64,000 nt of DNA from G963665085 sp963665085 (GTDB lineage Bacteria > Bacteroidota > Bacteroidia > Bacteroidales > JAAAOM01): the NCBI GenBank assembly GCA_963665085.2, contig CAXXXS010000002.1, positions 868,001 through 932,000 of the forward strand, read 5' to 3'. Numbering within the stretch: position 1 is the first letter of the stretch; every line of letters starts with the position of its first letter. Shown in pieces: positions 18,350 through 26,851 of this stretch. A program made the translations under genes and the position numbers. The notes under the pieces were generated by a model. That model made no database searches and was not told where the DNA came from. It saw only the letters and a list, made by a program, of their open reading frames with translations.

Positions 18350-19594
18350 ATGATTAATAATTTAAATAAATTCCTTTTTTTGCCATTAGATTCAGGTATA
18401 CCCGAAAATATTTCTTTTGAAGAAAAAAAGAAATTGAGAGTATTAAACCTTGTACTTGTTATCAACCTATTTTTTCCTTTTTTTTTTATTTTATCAAACC
18501 TGTATTATGGATTGTTAGACCACATTTTAATTGAAATAATAATATCATTAACTTTCTTATTTGCATATTTATTAAAAAGTTCCTATAAGTTAAGGTGGAG
18601 TAAATTTATCCTACTTTTTATAGTTCCCCTAGAATTGTTTTATTTCCCATTATTTGTTGGTAATATAGGAATTGAGTACATATTTTTTATTTACATATAT
18701 GCAGGATTTTATTTTTTAGATAACAAAGCATATTTTATACTTCATGTAGTTTTTATTTCCATTATTTTAATCCTTTCAAAATATTTAATTTCTAATTCTG
18801 TTTATCCTGAAGATTATAAAAGCTTTGAAAGATTGTTTTATTATTCGAATGTTGTAATAACTGTTTTGTTAGGGGCTTTATCTGTGTCTTTATTTAAATA
18901 TGACACAAAAAATTACCAAATAACAATAGAAGATCAGGCAAAAGAATTAAAAAATAAAGTTCAAGAACTTGAAAAAAGAGAGAAAATATTAACCCAATTA
19001 TTTAAAGAACTAAATCACAGAGTTAAAAATAACCTGCAAATGGTATCAGGTTTGTTTACCATGCAAATGTATAGTTCCCAAAATAAAGATGTTAAAATTG
19101 CTTTTAACGGTGTAACTCGCAGATTAGATGCTATTGCCTTACTGCATCAACATCTTTATAAAAAAAGTACGCCATTCAAGCCAAATCTTAAAATATACCT
19201 TAATGAATTGACACAATCCACTTTACATTTAATGAATGTAGAAGAAGAAATTGAATTAAGTTTGAATGTGGATAGCATTTTTCTTAAAATTGAGGTTGCA
19301 TCACATATAGGTTTAATAGTTAATGAATTGTTGATGTATATTATTGGTAGTGATACAAGAAAAAAAAACAAAAATCTTAAGCTTAATCTTGAAGTAAATG
19401 AAAAAGAAAACAAATTAAACATTCATATTCAGACAGACAACAATAAAATTATATTCTTGAAAGAAACTTTATTTAGTGAAGAAGATTCGTTTAGGATTAA
19501 ATTAATATATGCCATAATCCAACAGTTCGATGGTTCTATCGAATTTTTCACTAACAATTCACAAATAAAAATTACATTACACATAAAAGATTAA
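18350..19594 (+). CDS. Membrane sensor histidine kinase paralogue with His but degenerate ATP-binding domain
   Basis: This 414-residue protein is colinear with the one before it (shared phrases VGNIG, NSVYPEDYK/NNQYPEEYK, KVQELEKREK, SHIGL). It has the same six-helix N-terminus and coiled coil. The phospho-acceptor motif is intact (NHRVKNNLQ, His223, CAC at 19016-19018). The ATP domain is not. The N-box reads NELLMYIIGSD, with the second Asn replaced by Tyr330. The DxGxG box is lost (TDNNKIIF), and the ATP-lid Gly is Arg (DSFRIK). It is therefore unlikely to bind ATP, but could accept phosphate from its partner in a heterodimer. The reading frame is intact and begins three bases after the first kinase, which argues against random decay. 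Confidence 0.85.
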   Translation: MINNLNKFLFLPLDSGIPENISFEEKKKLRVLNLVLVINLFFPFFFILSNLYYGLLDHILIEIIISLTFLFAYLLKSSYKLRWSKFILLFIVPLELFYFPLFVGNIGIEYIFFIYIYAGFYFLDNKAYFILHVVFISIILILSKYLISNSVYPEDYKSFERLFYYSNVVITVLLGALSVSLFKYDTKNYQITIEDQAKELKNKVQELEKREKILTQLFKELNHRVKNNLQMVSGLFTMQMYSSQNKDVKIAFNGVTRRLDAIALLHQHLYKKSTPFKPNLKIYLNELTQSTLHLMNVEEEIELSLNVDSIFLKIEVASHIGLIVNELLMYIIGSDTRKKNKNLKLNLEVNEKENKLNIHIQTDNNKIIFLKETLFSEEDSFRIKLIYAIIQQFDGSIEFFTNNSQIKITLHIKD

Positions 19595-19595
19595 C

Positions 19596-19613
19596 ATACC
19601 TGAAATCAGGTAT
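19596..19613 (+). promoter_or_regulatory. Palindrome upstream of the response regulator (site 1)
   Basis: ATACCTGA-AA-TCAGGTAT is a perfect 8-bp inverted repeat one base after the kinase stop and 39 bases before the regulator ATG. No T-tract follows, so it is not an intrinsic terminator. The core CCTGAAATCAGG differs by one base from the core at 20240-20259. Confidence 0.6.
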
Positions 19614-19652
19614 TGTATATATCTTATAGAAATATTTTTTTTGGCCACTCAT

Positions 19653-20237
19653 ATGAAACAATTATTTATTATAGAAGACGAAATTGTGGTGGCAAAGAGT
19701 ATTGAAGATATTCTTACGCATAATGGTTTCAACGTAATAGGTATTGCGACAAACTACACCCAGGCAAAACAAAAACTTTTAACAATTAATCCGGATCTTA
19801 TTCTCTGTGATATAAACCTTAATAGCGAAAAAACAGGGATCGAACTTATGAAAGAATTTGAATTAAAGTATAATATCCCATATATATTTATTTCTGCTTA
19901 CTCTGATGTAAGTATCTTGAAAGAAGTTAACAAAATAACCCCCTATGCATACATAACCAAACCCTTTAATGAAAAACAATTACTTGCATCAATTAATGGC
20001 TTTTTTGCTGCATTAGAATATCATAACGAGGCTGCTCCAACAGAAAAAGAATTAACTGTCTTACAACTTATTGCCCAGGGACTAGCCACAAAACAAATTG
20101 CAGAAGAACTTTCTGTATCATTCCATACTATTGAAACACACAGAAAAAACCTCATAAACAAATATCAAGTAAAATCTATGCCTGAACTTATTTGCCTTGC
20201 AACACATAAAGGGTGGATTGAATATAAAAAAACATAA
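19653..20237 (+). CDS. Response regulator, receiver domain plus LuxR-type HTH
   Basis: I start this protein (194 residues) at the ATG at 19653; the upstream TTG would add only four residues. The receiver domain has the acidic pair Glu8/Asp9, phospho-acceptor Asp53 (LILCDINLN), the conserved Ser in FISAYSD and the Lys in ITKPFN. The C-terminal LuxR/NarL-type helix-turn-helix reads LTVLQLIAQGLATKQIAEELSVSFHTIETHRKN. It is thus a phosphorylation-controlled DNA-binding regulator. It follows the split kinase pair and directly precedes the array of secreted surface proteins. Related palindromes sit before and after it, so it may regulate itself and the next gene. The regulon is inferred. Confidence 0.92.
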   Translation: MKQLFIIEDEIVVAKSIEDILTHNGFNVIGIATNYTQAKQKLLTINPDLILCDINLNSEKTGIELMKEFELKYNIPYIFISAYSDVSILKEVNKITPYAYITKPFNEKQLLASINGFFAALEYHNEAAPTEKELTVLQLIAQGLATKQIAEELSVSFHTIETHRKNLINKYQVKSMPELICLATHKGWIEYKKT

Positions 20238-20239
20238 AA

Positions 20240-20259
20240 TATCCCTGAAAACAGGGATA
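20240..20259 (+). promoter_or_regulatory. Palindrome upstream of the first surface-protein gene (site 2)
   Basis: TATCCCTG-AAAA-CAGGGATA is a perfect 8-bp inverted repeat, two bases after the regulator stop. It is followed by AACAAAC rather than T residues, so termination is unlikely. It matches site 1 in core sequence and is a candidate binding site for the LuxR-type regulator. Confidence 0.6.
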
Positions 20260-20266
20260 ACAAACA

Positions 20267-20282
20267 ACATGCAATTGCATGT
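20267..20282 (+). promoter_or_regulatory. Second palindrome in the same promoter region
   Basis: ACATGCAATTGCATGT is a perfect 16-bp palindrome eight bases after site 2 and 134 bases before the surface-protein ATG. It is a candidate operator for a dimeric regulator. Confidence 0.5.
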
Positions 20283-20416
20283 ATACTTGATAGAAAAATA
20301 GTTGTGCAATTTTTAAGTAATGGAGAACATAAATAAAACCAAACCCACTAAAACAACCATTTTTATTTGTTTTAAGTTAATTGAAAGAGCCGTTAAATAT
20401 TCTAAAAAAATTTATT

Positions 20417-23400
20417 ATGAAAACACTTTACAATCTTTTTATTCTAGTTGTTATGCTAGCATTGCCAAGATTGGGCAATGCCCAAACAGAAGTTGCAGGG
20501 GGTACAATTACAGGTAAAAAAACATGGTCGCTCTCTGGTTCTCCATATAACATTAATGGGGATATTATTATTCAGGATAATAGCAGCCTTGTCATTGAAC
20601 CAGGAGTAGAAGTCAACGTTAATGGTGAATACTATATACGTGTTGAAGGTGAAATTAATGCTGTTGGCACAAAAGATGATAACATTATATTCTCAGCAGT
20701 AGAGGGGACAAACTGGAAGGGGCTGAAAATTGCCAGGGCACCTGGCAATGATAGTACACTCCTAAAATATGTCACCGTTACAGACAGCGATTCATCAGGG
20801 ATTGCTATTAGTAATTCCGATTCAGTTCTTATTGAGCACTGCAAAATTATAGAAAATAGCACATTAAAAGGGGGCGGTATCTCTATTGGAAGTTCGACAG
20901 TATCTATTGTTAGTTGTTATTTTAATGATTGTTCTACCACCGCACAAGGTTATGGAGGGGCAATTTATGCATCGAATAGTACAGTTAATATTATAAACAG
21001 CGTTTTTAATGAAAATACTTCAACTTATGGAGGGGCTTGTGCTTTTACCAACTCAACAGTAAAATTAATTAACAACACATTTGCAAATTGTAGTGCATCT
21101 TACGGAGGTGCAATATTTGATTACGATGGCACAGTGAAATCCTATAATAACATTTATTGGAAAAACACCTCATCCTATAATAGAGGAGAAAATGTCGCAT
21201 ACTATGGAACAAATGCATTTCATAGTCATGATGCTTTTTCTGAATGTTCCTCATGCACTAGCATTTACACATCTGGTTCTACAGTTACATACACGGATGG
21301 TAGTTATGAGGCAACAAACAAAACTATAAATACGGAAAACAGCGGGGAAGACGCCCCTTATTTTGAATCAGCTTCAGGAGAAAATTTTAAACTTACTTCA
21401 CAATCATTTCCGTTAATTAATAAAGGAGATACTACTGGAATATCGCAGTACCTCCCTCAATATGATTATGCCGGGGAAGAACGCATTTTATACAACAAAA
21501 TCGACAGGGGGGCCTTTGAATTCAACTATTCAGGAGTACTAAGTACTGTCACATCGGTTACCCAGGGCAATGGAAGCATCAGCCCGACAGGTGACAGCAC
21601 CGTATCCTATTTTGATGCAATTGATTATACAATAACCCCCAATAACGGAGAAGAACTTATTTCTGTTCAATATAACGGTACTGATATAACAGCGGAATTA
21701 ACAGATAAAAGTACCTATTATACTTACACACTTGATTCGGTAGCTATAAACTCTACGTTTACAGCAGTTTTTACCGAACCTTTTACTGTTACAGCTTCAG
21801 CAACGGGTAGCGGGAGCATAAGCCCGGAAGGTGATAGTATCGTCGATTTTTTTGATGAAATTGTATATACCATTACCCCGGATGCTGATGAAATTTTACT
21901 ATCAGCCGAATACAATGGAACGGATATTTTTAATATGCTAACAGGCAATGGAAGTTACTATACGTACAAACTTGATTCAGTAACAAAAGATAGTGAACTA
22001 ATCATTGGATTCTCAGAAGATAAAACAATTACCGCTTCAGCTGGGGAACACGGAACAATATCCCCTCAAGGTGAAATAGAAATAGGTTATGGCCTCTCTA
22101 AGGAATTTCAATTCGAACCTGATGAAGGTTACGTCGTTTCAAAACTATTGATTGATGGTAAGCAAGTACCTTTTATTGGTTATAGCTATACGCTGGATAG
22201 TGTTATTTCATCTTTATCTATTCACGTAGAATTTGAAGAATTTAACGGCAGGTTCTCCTTTTATGCTGATAAGGATGCAGTCATCCAAAGTAAAGAATCT
22301 ACTCCCGATATTGCCGATAAAAATGCCGGGGATATCCAAACAATGTTGCTGCTCGATTCTGAATATGGATCAAGAAATTACAATCAAGTTTTATTTCATT
22401 TTTCGGGCATTGAAGATGTGTTAAATAAATTCAATATTTCTGACGACTCCATTGAGAGTGCCCAACTTAAACTATACTACAGTTCAACAGGGTCTTACTA
22501 TCATATTGGAAACAACGCTTTTAATGCATATTGGTACGATACAGAATGGACGGAAGATACAGTTACCTGGAACAATGCCCCTGAAATTACTGATGCCAGT
22601 TTATATGTTAATCACCCCAAATCAGTTTCAAACATCCAAGATTACACCATTGATTTTTCAGATTTGTTTTTTGAACAGTATGATAAAACTTCAGGCACAG
22701 CCGGTTTTAGGTGTATTCTCACTGATGGGGTAGCAGGTTCGCGCCAGCAGGTTTCCTTGGCTTCAAAAGAAAATTCTGATAGTACATTATGGCCTAAGAT
22801 AGAGATTAAATTAAAAGGCACATATTTGATTTCTTCTTCTGCAACAGAAGGGGGGACTATTACTCCTGCTGGAGATAGTATCGTTCATACGTGTGATGAA
22901 ATTATTTATACCATCACCCCAAATGAAGGGTATGGCATTGCATCGGCCAATTACAATGGGGCAAGTATTATGAATGACCTTGTCAATAATGAAAGTAATT
23001 ATACTTATTCGCTCACTAACATAACTAAAGATGGTAACCTGGAGGTGAATTTTGCTGATTTGTATACAGTTACCGCTTCAGCATCAGAAGGGGGAAGCAT
23101 AGCACCAGAAGGAGACAGCACAATTGTTGAGGGCAGTTCTATTGTTTATACCATTACGCCCAACTCAGGATATCAACTCGCTACAGCACAATATAATGGG
23201 ACAAGTATTATGAATAACCTGGTCAATAATGGAAGCTATTATACTTATTTGCTCACTAACATAGCAGGGGATGGCAACCTGGAGGTGAGTTTTGTAAATG
23301 TATATACAATTACCGCTTCAGCATCAGAAGGGGGAAGCGTATCACCAGAAGGAGATAGTACAGTTGTTGAGGGAAGTTCTATTGTTTATACCATCACTCC

Positions 23401-24040
23401 CAACTCAGGAAACCAGCTTGCTACTGCACAATACAATGGGGCAAGTATTATGAATGATCTGGTCAATAATGGAAGTAATTATACTTATTCGCTCACTAAT
23501 ATAACAGGAGATGGCAGCCTGGAAGTGAGTTTTGCTGATTTGTATACAGTTACCGCTTCGGCGTCAGAAGGGGGAAGCGTATCACCAGAAGGAGACAGCA
23601 CAGTTGTTGAGGGCAGTTCTATTATTTATACCATTACGCCCAACTCAGGATATCAGCTCGCTACCGCACAATATAATGGGACAAGTATTATGAATACCCT
23701 GGTTAACCAGGGCAGTTACTATTCATACGAGGTTAGTAATATAACTCAAAACGGCACTTTACAAATTACATTCTCTGATATACCGGATGGGATAGACAAC
23801 GTAACAAAAGAAAAACTAAATATTGTACCCAACCCAACAACGAGTATCGTAGATATACCATTGCGTTCTGGCGTTAACAAAGCAAGCTTGTCAATTTATG
23901 CTATAACGGGCAATCTTGTTTACCATAATCCGGAATTCACCGGAGGGCTGGCTGATTTATCAGTTCTGCAAAAGGGAACGTACATTGTTAAAATAAACTA
24001 TGGAGGAACTGTTTTAACTTCAAAACTTATTAAAGAATAA
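20417..24040 (+). CDS. T9SS-secreted surface protein: beta-helix, InlB-like repeats, DNRLRE domain
   Basis: This protein has about 1207 residues from the ATG at 20417, chosen because a signal peptide (ending GNAQ) starts there; an upstream ATG at 20381 adds 12 charged residues. Order: right-handed beta-helix region (about 20-370, with repeated NN/NS turns and GGA/GGG loops), three divergent InlB B-type repeats (about 373-610, TITP and SISPEGD landmarks), a DNRLRE/CBM96-like domain (about 611-800, WTEDTVTWNNAP hallmark), four tandem 80-residue InlB-type repeats (802-1122), and a type A T9SS sorting domain (1123-1207, IVPNPTTS to SKLIKE). It is probably exported across the outer membrane and bound to the surface, with an adhesive or glycan-binding role. 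No catalytic motif is seen. The gene at 32647 is a paralogue. Confidence 0.85.
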   Translation: MKTLYNLFILVVMLALPRLGNAQTEVAGGTITGKKTWSLSGSPYNINGDIIIQDNSSLVIEPGVEVNVNGEYYIRVEGEINAVGTKDDNIIFSAVEGTNWKGLKIARAPGNDSTLLKYVTVTDSDSSGIAISNSDSVLIEHCKIIENSTLKGGGISIGSSTVSIVSCYFNDCSTTAQGYGGAIYASNSTVNIINSVFNENTSTYGGACAFTNSTVKLINNTFANCSASYGGAIFDYDGTVKSYNNIYWKNTSSYNRGENVAYYGTNAFHSHDAFSECSSCTSIYTSGSTVTYTDGSYEATNKTINTENSGEDAPYFESASGENFKLTSQSFPLINKGDTTGISQYLPQYDYAGEERILYNKIDRGAFEFNYSGVLSTVTSVTQGNGSISPTGDSTVSYFDAIDYTITPNNGEELISVQYNGTDITAELTDKSTYYTYTLDSVAINSTFTAVFTEPFTVTASATGSGSISPEGDSIVDFFDEIVYTITPDADEILLSAEYNGTDIFNMLTGNGSYYTYKLDSVTKDSELIIGFSEDKTITASAGEHGTISPQGEIEIGYGLSKEFQFEPDEGYVVSKLLIDGKQVPFIGYSYTLDSVISSLSIHVEFEEFNGRFSFYADKDAVIQSKESTPDIADKNAGDIQTMLLLDSEYGSRNYNQVLFHFSGIEDVLNKFNISDDSIESAQLKLYYSSTGSYYHIGNNAFNAYWYDTEWTEDTVTWNNAPEITDASLYVNHPKSVSNIQDYTIDFSDLFFEQYDKTSGTAGFRCILTDGVAGSRQQVSLASKENSDSTLWPKIEIKLKGTYLISSSATEGGTITPAGDSIVHTCDEIIYTITPNEGYGIASANYNGASIMNDLVNNESNYTYSLTNITKDGNLEVNFADLYTVTASASEGGSIAPEGDSTIVEGSSIVYTITPNSGYQLATAQYNGTSIMNNLVNNGSYYTYLLTNIAGDGNLEVSFVNVYTITASASEGGSVSPEGDSTVVEGSSIVYTITPNSGNQLATAQYNGASIMNDLVNNGSNYTYSLTNITGDGSLEVSFADLYTVTASASEGGSVSPEGDSTVVEGSSIIYTITPNSGYQLATAQYNGTSIMNTLVNQGSYYSYEVSNITQNGTLQITFSDIPDGIDNVTKEKLNIVPNPTTSIVDIPLRSGVNKASLSIYAITGNLVYHNPEFTGGLADLSVLQKGTYIVKINYGGTVLTSKLIKE
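22822..23781 (+). repeat. Four tandem 240-bp coding repeats
   Basis: The same phrase (TATACAGTTACCGCTTCAGC or variants) recurs at 22822 (most diverged), 23062, 23302 and 23542, an exact 240-bp period encoding 80 residues. The last three units are nearly identical at DNA level, implying recent expansion or gene conversion. Confidence 0.9.
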
Positions 24041-24051
24041 AAATTCTAAAT

Positions 24052-24083
24052 CCTGTTGGTACATACCGGCAGGCTTTCCTTTT
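24052..24083 (+). terminator. Intrinsic terminator after the first surface-protein gene
   Basis: CCTGTTGGTA (24052-24061) pairs with TACCGGCAGG (24064-24073) through ten pairs, two of them G-U, with a 2-base loop. CTTTCCTTTT follows. Confidence 0.6.
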
Positions 24084-24105
24084 ATAACCATTAAAAAAAA
24101 ATGTT

Positions 24106-26760
24106 ATGAGAAAGATAGTTTTACTAATCGTTGTTTCTTTCGTTGTTCTTTTCTGTAATGCGGAAACAGGCCCGGCATCAAATTATGCCGGTGGTGATGG
24201 AACTGAGGCAAACCCATACCAAATTGCAAATCTTGCACAGCTTCGAAAACTTTCGGAAACTGCTGGTGATTGGTCAAAGTATTTTAAACTTACAGCCAAT
24301 ATAAATGCAAGTGAAACCTGTATGTGGAACATATCCGACTCAGATACATTAGGCTTTTCTCCTATAGGAACGGATGTTATTTATTTTACAGGAGGGTTTA
24401 ACGGAAATGGGTATACAATCGACAGTATTTATATAAATCGTAATGCAGCGTCAAATATTGGCTTTTTCACACAAATTAAAGATGCAGAAATTAAAAACCT
24501 TGGAATAACTAACTGTACCGTAATTGGTACATATTATTTAGGCGGCCTATCAGGACAAATCGATAGCTCTGTAGTAGAAAATTGTTATGTAACAGGAAGT
24601 ATCAGAGGAAAAGGTAACGTAACAGGAGGACTGGCTGCAGATATAAATGGTTCTCAAATTAATAAATGTTATACAAAGTGTACCGTTTCAAACTATATAA
24701 ACATTGGCGGTATTGCAGGGATAGTTAGGAACGGTTCAGTTATTAAGAATTGTTTTGCAAGTGGAGACGCCATTTCCGGCAGGTTTCGGGGAGGACTTAT
24801 CGGACAATTTAGTTCTAGTAGTATTGAAAATTGTTACGTATCAGGAAATGTTAACAATAATTCGCAGGAATATTGCGGGACTTTTATTGGAAAAAGAAAG
24901 AGTGGGACTATAAAAAATTGCTATTACGATTTGGACAGAAACCCAGTATTAGGGCCAATTAATGATTCTATATTTACTGATATAATAGCACTTAAGTCTG
25001 TTGAGTTTTCAAATGAAGAAAATTTCGAAAACTGGGATTTTGATACAATCTGGGCTATAGCGGTACTTGAAGGGGTAGATTCTTTACCCCGTCCGATATT
25101 TCGTCAGGGTTTTGATTATACGGTAATTGTAAAAACCTTTAGTGGTCAGGTATTTGAAGGAAAACAATATCAAACAGTTAATTCCGGAGAAAATGCCGAT
25201 ACACTATTTTCCGGAGGCGATAACTCGGAAAGAAAGTTCCATTTTTGGTTGAAAAGCGACAGCACTCTTCTTTCCGAAAACGATACATTGATTTTAACCA
25301 ATATTACGAGCGACACAAGTGTTTTTATAGTCTATGAAACCTTACCAAAACAACCTGACGGATATAGTTCCGATGGTGGCATTATCTCTACAGTTGCCGA
25401 ACTACGATGGTTAAGTGAAACTTCAGACGCATGGGACGAAGATTGGCAACTGGCCAATAATATAGATGCTTATGAAACCAAATACTGGAATGATAGTGTT
25501 GGATTTTCTAAAATAGGAACAAATTCTAATCGCTTTACAGGAACTTTTAACGGAAAAAGAAATTGCATCAATAAGTTGCATATAAAAAATACTGAGGAAT
25601 ACTCAGGTATGTTTGGATTTATAAAGGAAGCTGAAATAAAAGATTTAGGTTTGACAAATTGCCAGGTAAGTGCCGGAGGTTATACGGGAGCACTTATAGC
25701 TGCAGCATCAGAAAGCTCTATTACGAATTGTTATGTTACCGGAAATGTTAAAGGAACATCAGAGGTGCTTGGTGGCATGATAGGAATTACAGGTGCTAAC
25801 TCTACTGTAAAAGCATGCTATTCTAATTGCACTGTTTCAGGTGATACAACAATAGGTGGTCTTATTGGTGCCCATGGAGAAAACTCAACAGTGGAAGATT
25901 GTTATGCTCTTGGTAATATACTATCAGGAATTAAACGTGGAGGTTTAGTTGGTAATTTATTTGGAGGTACTATAAAAAACTGCTATGCAGCAACTATTGT
26001 AAACAATAATTCAGAAGAAAATGTTGGATCATTTGTTGGAACAGCAATCTTTAGTAATACAATAACAAACTGTTACTATGATAGTACCAGAAATGTTAAA
26101 TTAAATTCTATTGGTAATTCTACTGATGATGGAGTGTCAGCACTTCTTTCAAATGAGTTTTCAGAAGAATCCAATTTTACAGACTGGGATTTTGTCACTG
26201 TTTGGCATATTGATTCAGTGCCAGAAATTGATACAGTCAAAAGGCCTTATCTGCGATGGCAATTGGATAGTTATGTTATTGAGTTTAAACTTGGTTCAGG
26301 AGGAGATTCTCTTATAGGAGATTCTGTACAATATTTATTAGCTGGTGAGAATAGTGGAGAAATTACTGCTATAGCTAAAGAAGGATATAATTTTAAAGAA
26401 TGGCAGGATGGTAATGGTACCTTTATAAGTACTAATAATCCGTTAACATTAACAAATGTTACGAGTGATACTATACTTTATGCTGTTTTTGAGCTAGAGA
26501 CGTCATATTTTGAATCAACAGCAGAAAAATCAGAAATTTTAATAATACCCAACCCAACTACAGGTTTAGTAACTATACCATTGCAAAGTACAAGGGGAAA
26601 TGCAAACCTTTCTATTTACAGCATAACTGGAAAGGTAGTTTATAGCAATACAGAATTTAAAGGTGGTTCTGTTGATTTGTCTGATCTCCAGGCAGGGATA
26701 TACATTGTTAAAATAAATTCGCAAGGAACTGTTTCAACCTCGAAACTTATTAAAGAATGA
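24106..26760 (+). CDS. T9SS-secreted GLUG-repeat surface protein
   Basis: This 884-residue protein has a signal peptide (ending CNAE) and the usual opening of GLUG proteins (SNYAGGDGTEANPYQIANLAQL). Two GLUG beta-helical regions follow (about 20-340 and 425-720), each made of short repeats like NLGITNCTV, GGLSGQ, VENCYVTG. Each ends with a CYYD-type segment and an NW(D)F phrase, so the protein looks like an internal duplication. One InlB-like repeat lies after each region. The C-terminus (about 805-884) is a T9SS sorting domain (IIPNPTTG, LSIYSITGKVVY, SKLIKE). GLUG motifs occur in large adhesins and some peptidase-associated proteins, so surface binding is the likeliest role. It lacks the DNRLRE domain of its neighbours. 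Confidence 0.85.
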   Translation: MRKIVLLIVVSFVVLFCNAETGPASNYAGGDGTEANPYQIANLAQLRKLSETAGDWSKYFKLTANINASETCMWNISDSDTLGFSPIGTDVIYFTGGFNGNGYTIDSIYINRNAASNIGFFTQIKDAEIKNLGITNCTVIGTYYLGGLSGQIDSSVVENCYVTGSIRGKGNVTGGLAADINGSQINKCYTKCTVSNYINIGGIAGIVRNGSVIKNCFASGDAISGRFRGGLIGQFSSSSIENCYVSGNVNNNSQEYCGTFIGKRKSGTIKNCYYDLDRNPVLGPINDSIFTDIIALKSVEFSNEENFENWDFDTIWAIAVLEGVDSLPRPIFRQGFDYTVIVKTFSGQVFEGKQYQTVNSGENADTLFSGGDNSERKFHFWLKSDSTLLSENDTLILTNITSDTSVFIVYETLPKQPDGYSSDGGIISTVAELRWLSETSDAWDEDWQLANNIDAYETKYWNDSVGFSKIGTNSNRFTGTFNGKRNCINKLHIKNTEEYSGMFGFIKEAEIKDLGLTNCQVSAGGYTGALIAAASESSITNCYVTGNVKGTSEVLGGMIGITGANSTVKACYSNCTVSGDTTIGGLIGAHGENSTVEDCYALGNILSGIKRGGLVGNLFGGTIKNCYAATIVNNNSEENVGSFVGTAIFSNTITNCYYDSTRNVKLNSIGNSTDDGVSALLSNEFSEESNFTDWDFVTVWHIDSVPEIDTVKRPYLRWQLDSYVIEFKLGSGGDSLIGDSVQYLLAGENSGEITAIAKEGYNFKEWQDGNGTFISTNNPLTLTNVTSDTILYAVFELETSYFESTAEKSEILIIPNPTTGLVTIPLQSTRGNANLSIYSITGKVVYSNTEFKGGSVDLSDLQAGIYIVKINSQGTVSTSKLIKE

Positions 26761-26768
26761 AAATTCTA

Positions 26769-26796
26769 AAGTTTGCTGGTATGTACTGGCAAACTT
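26769..26796 (+). terminator. Intrinsic terminator after the GLUG gene
   Basis: A 13-pair stem (26769-26781 with 26784-26796, two G-U pairs) has a TG loop and is followed by TATT. It is a strong hairpin, although the T-tract is short. Confidence 0.6.
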
Positions 26797-26851
26797 TATT
26801 CCAAGACATTAATAAATATTTTAGAAAGAGAACCGTTTAAAAATCAATATT

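Noticed and set aside
19596..20259. The CCTGAAAWCAGG dyads as intrinsic terminators
   Set aside because: Both directly follow stop codons, but neither has a T-tract at its 3' side, and the third copy does not follow a gene.
20320..20517. A 65-codon frame overlapping the start of the first surface-protein gene
   Set aside because: It overlaps the signal-peptide coding region in another frame and shows no protein-like pattern.
22822..23781. Regular repeats as a CRISPR array
   Set aside because: The period is 240 bp, all units are in frame, and there are no spacers; these are protein-coding repeats.
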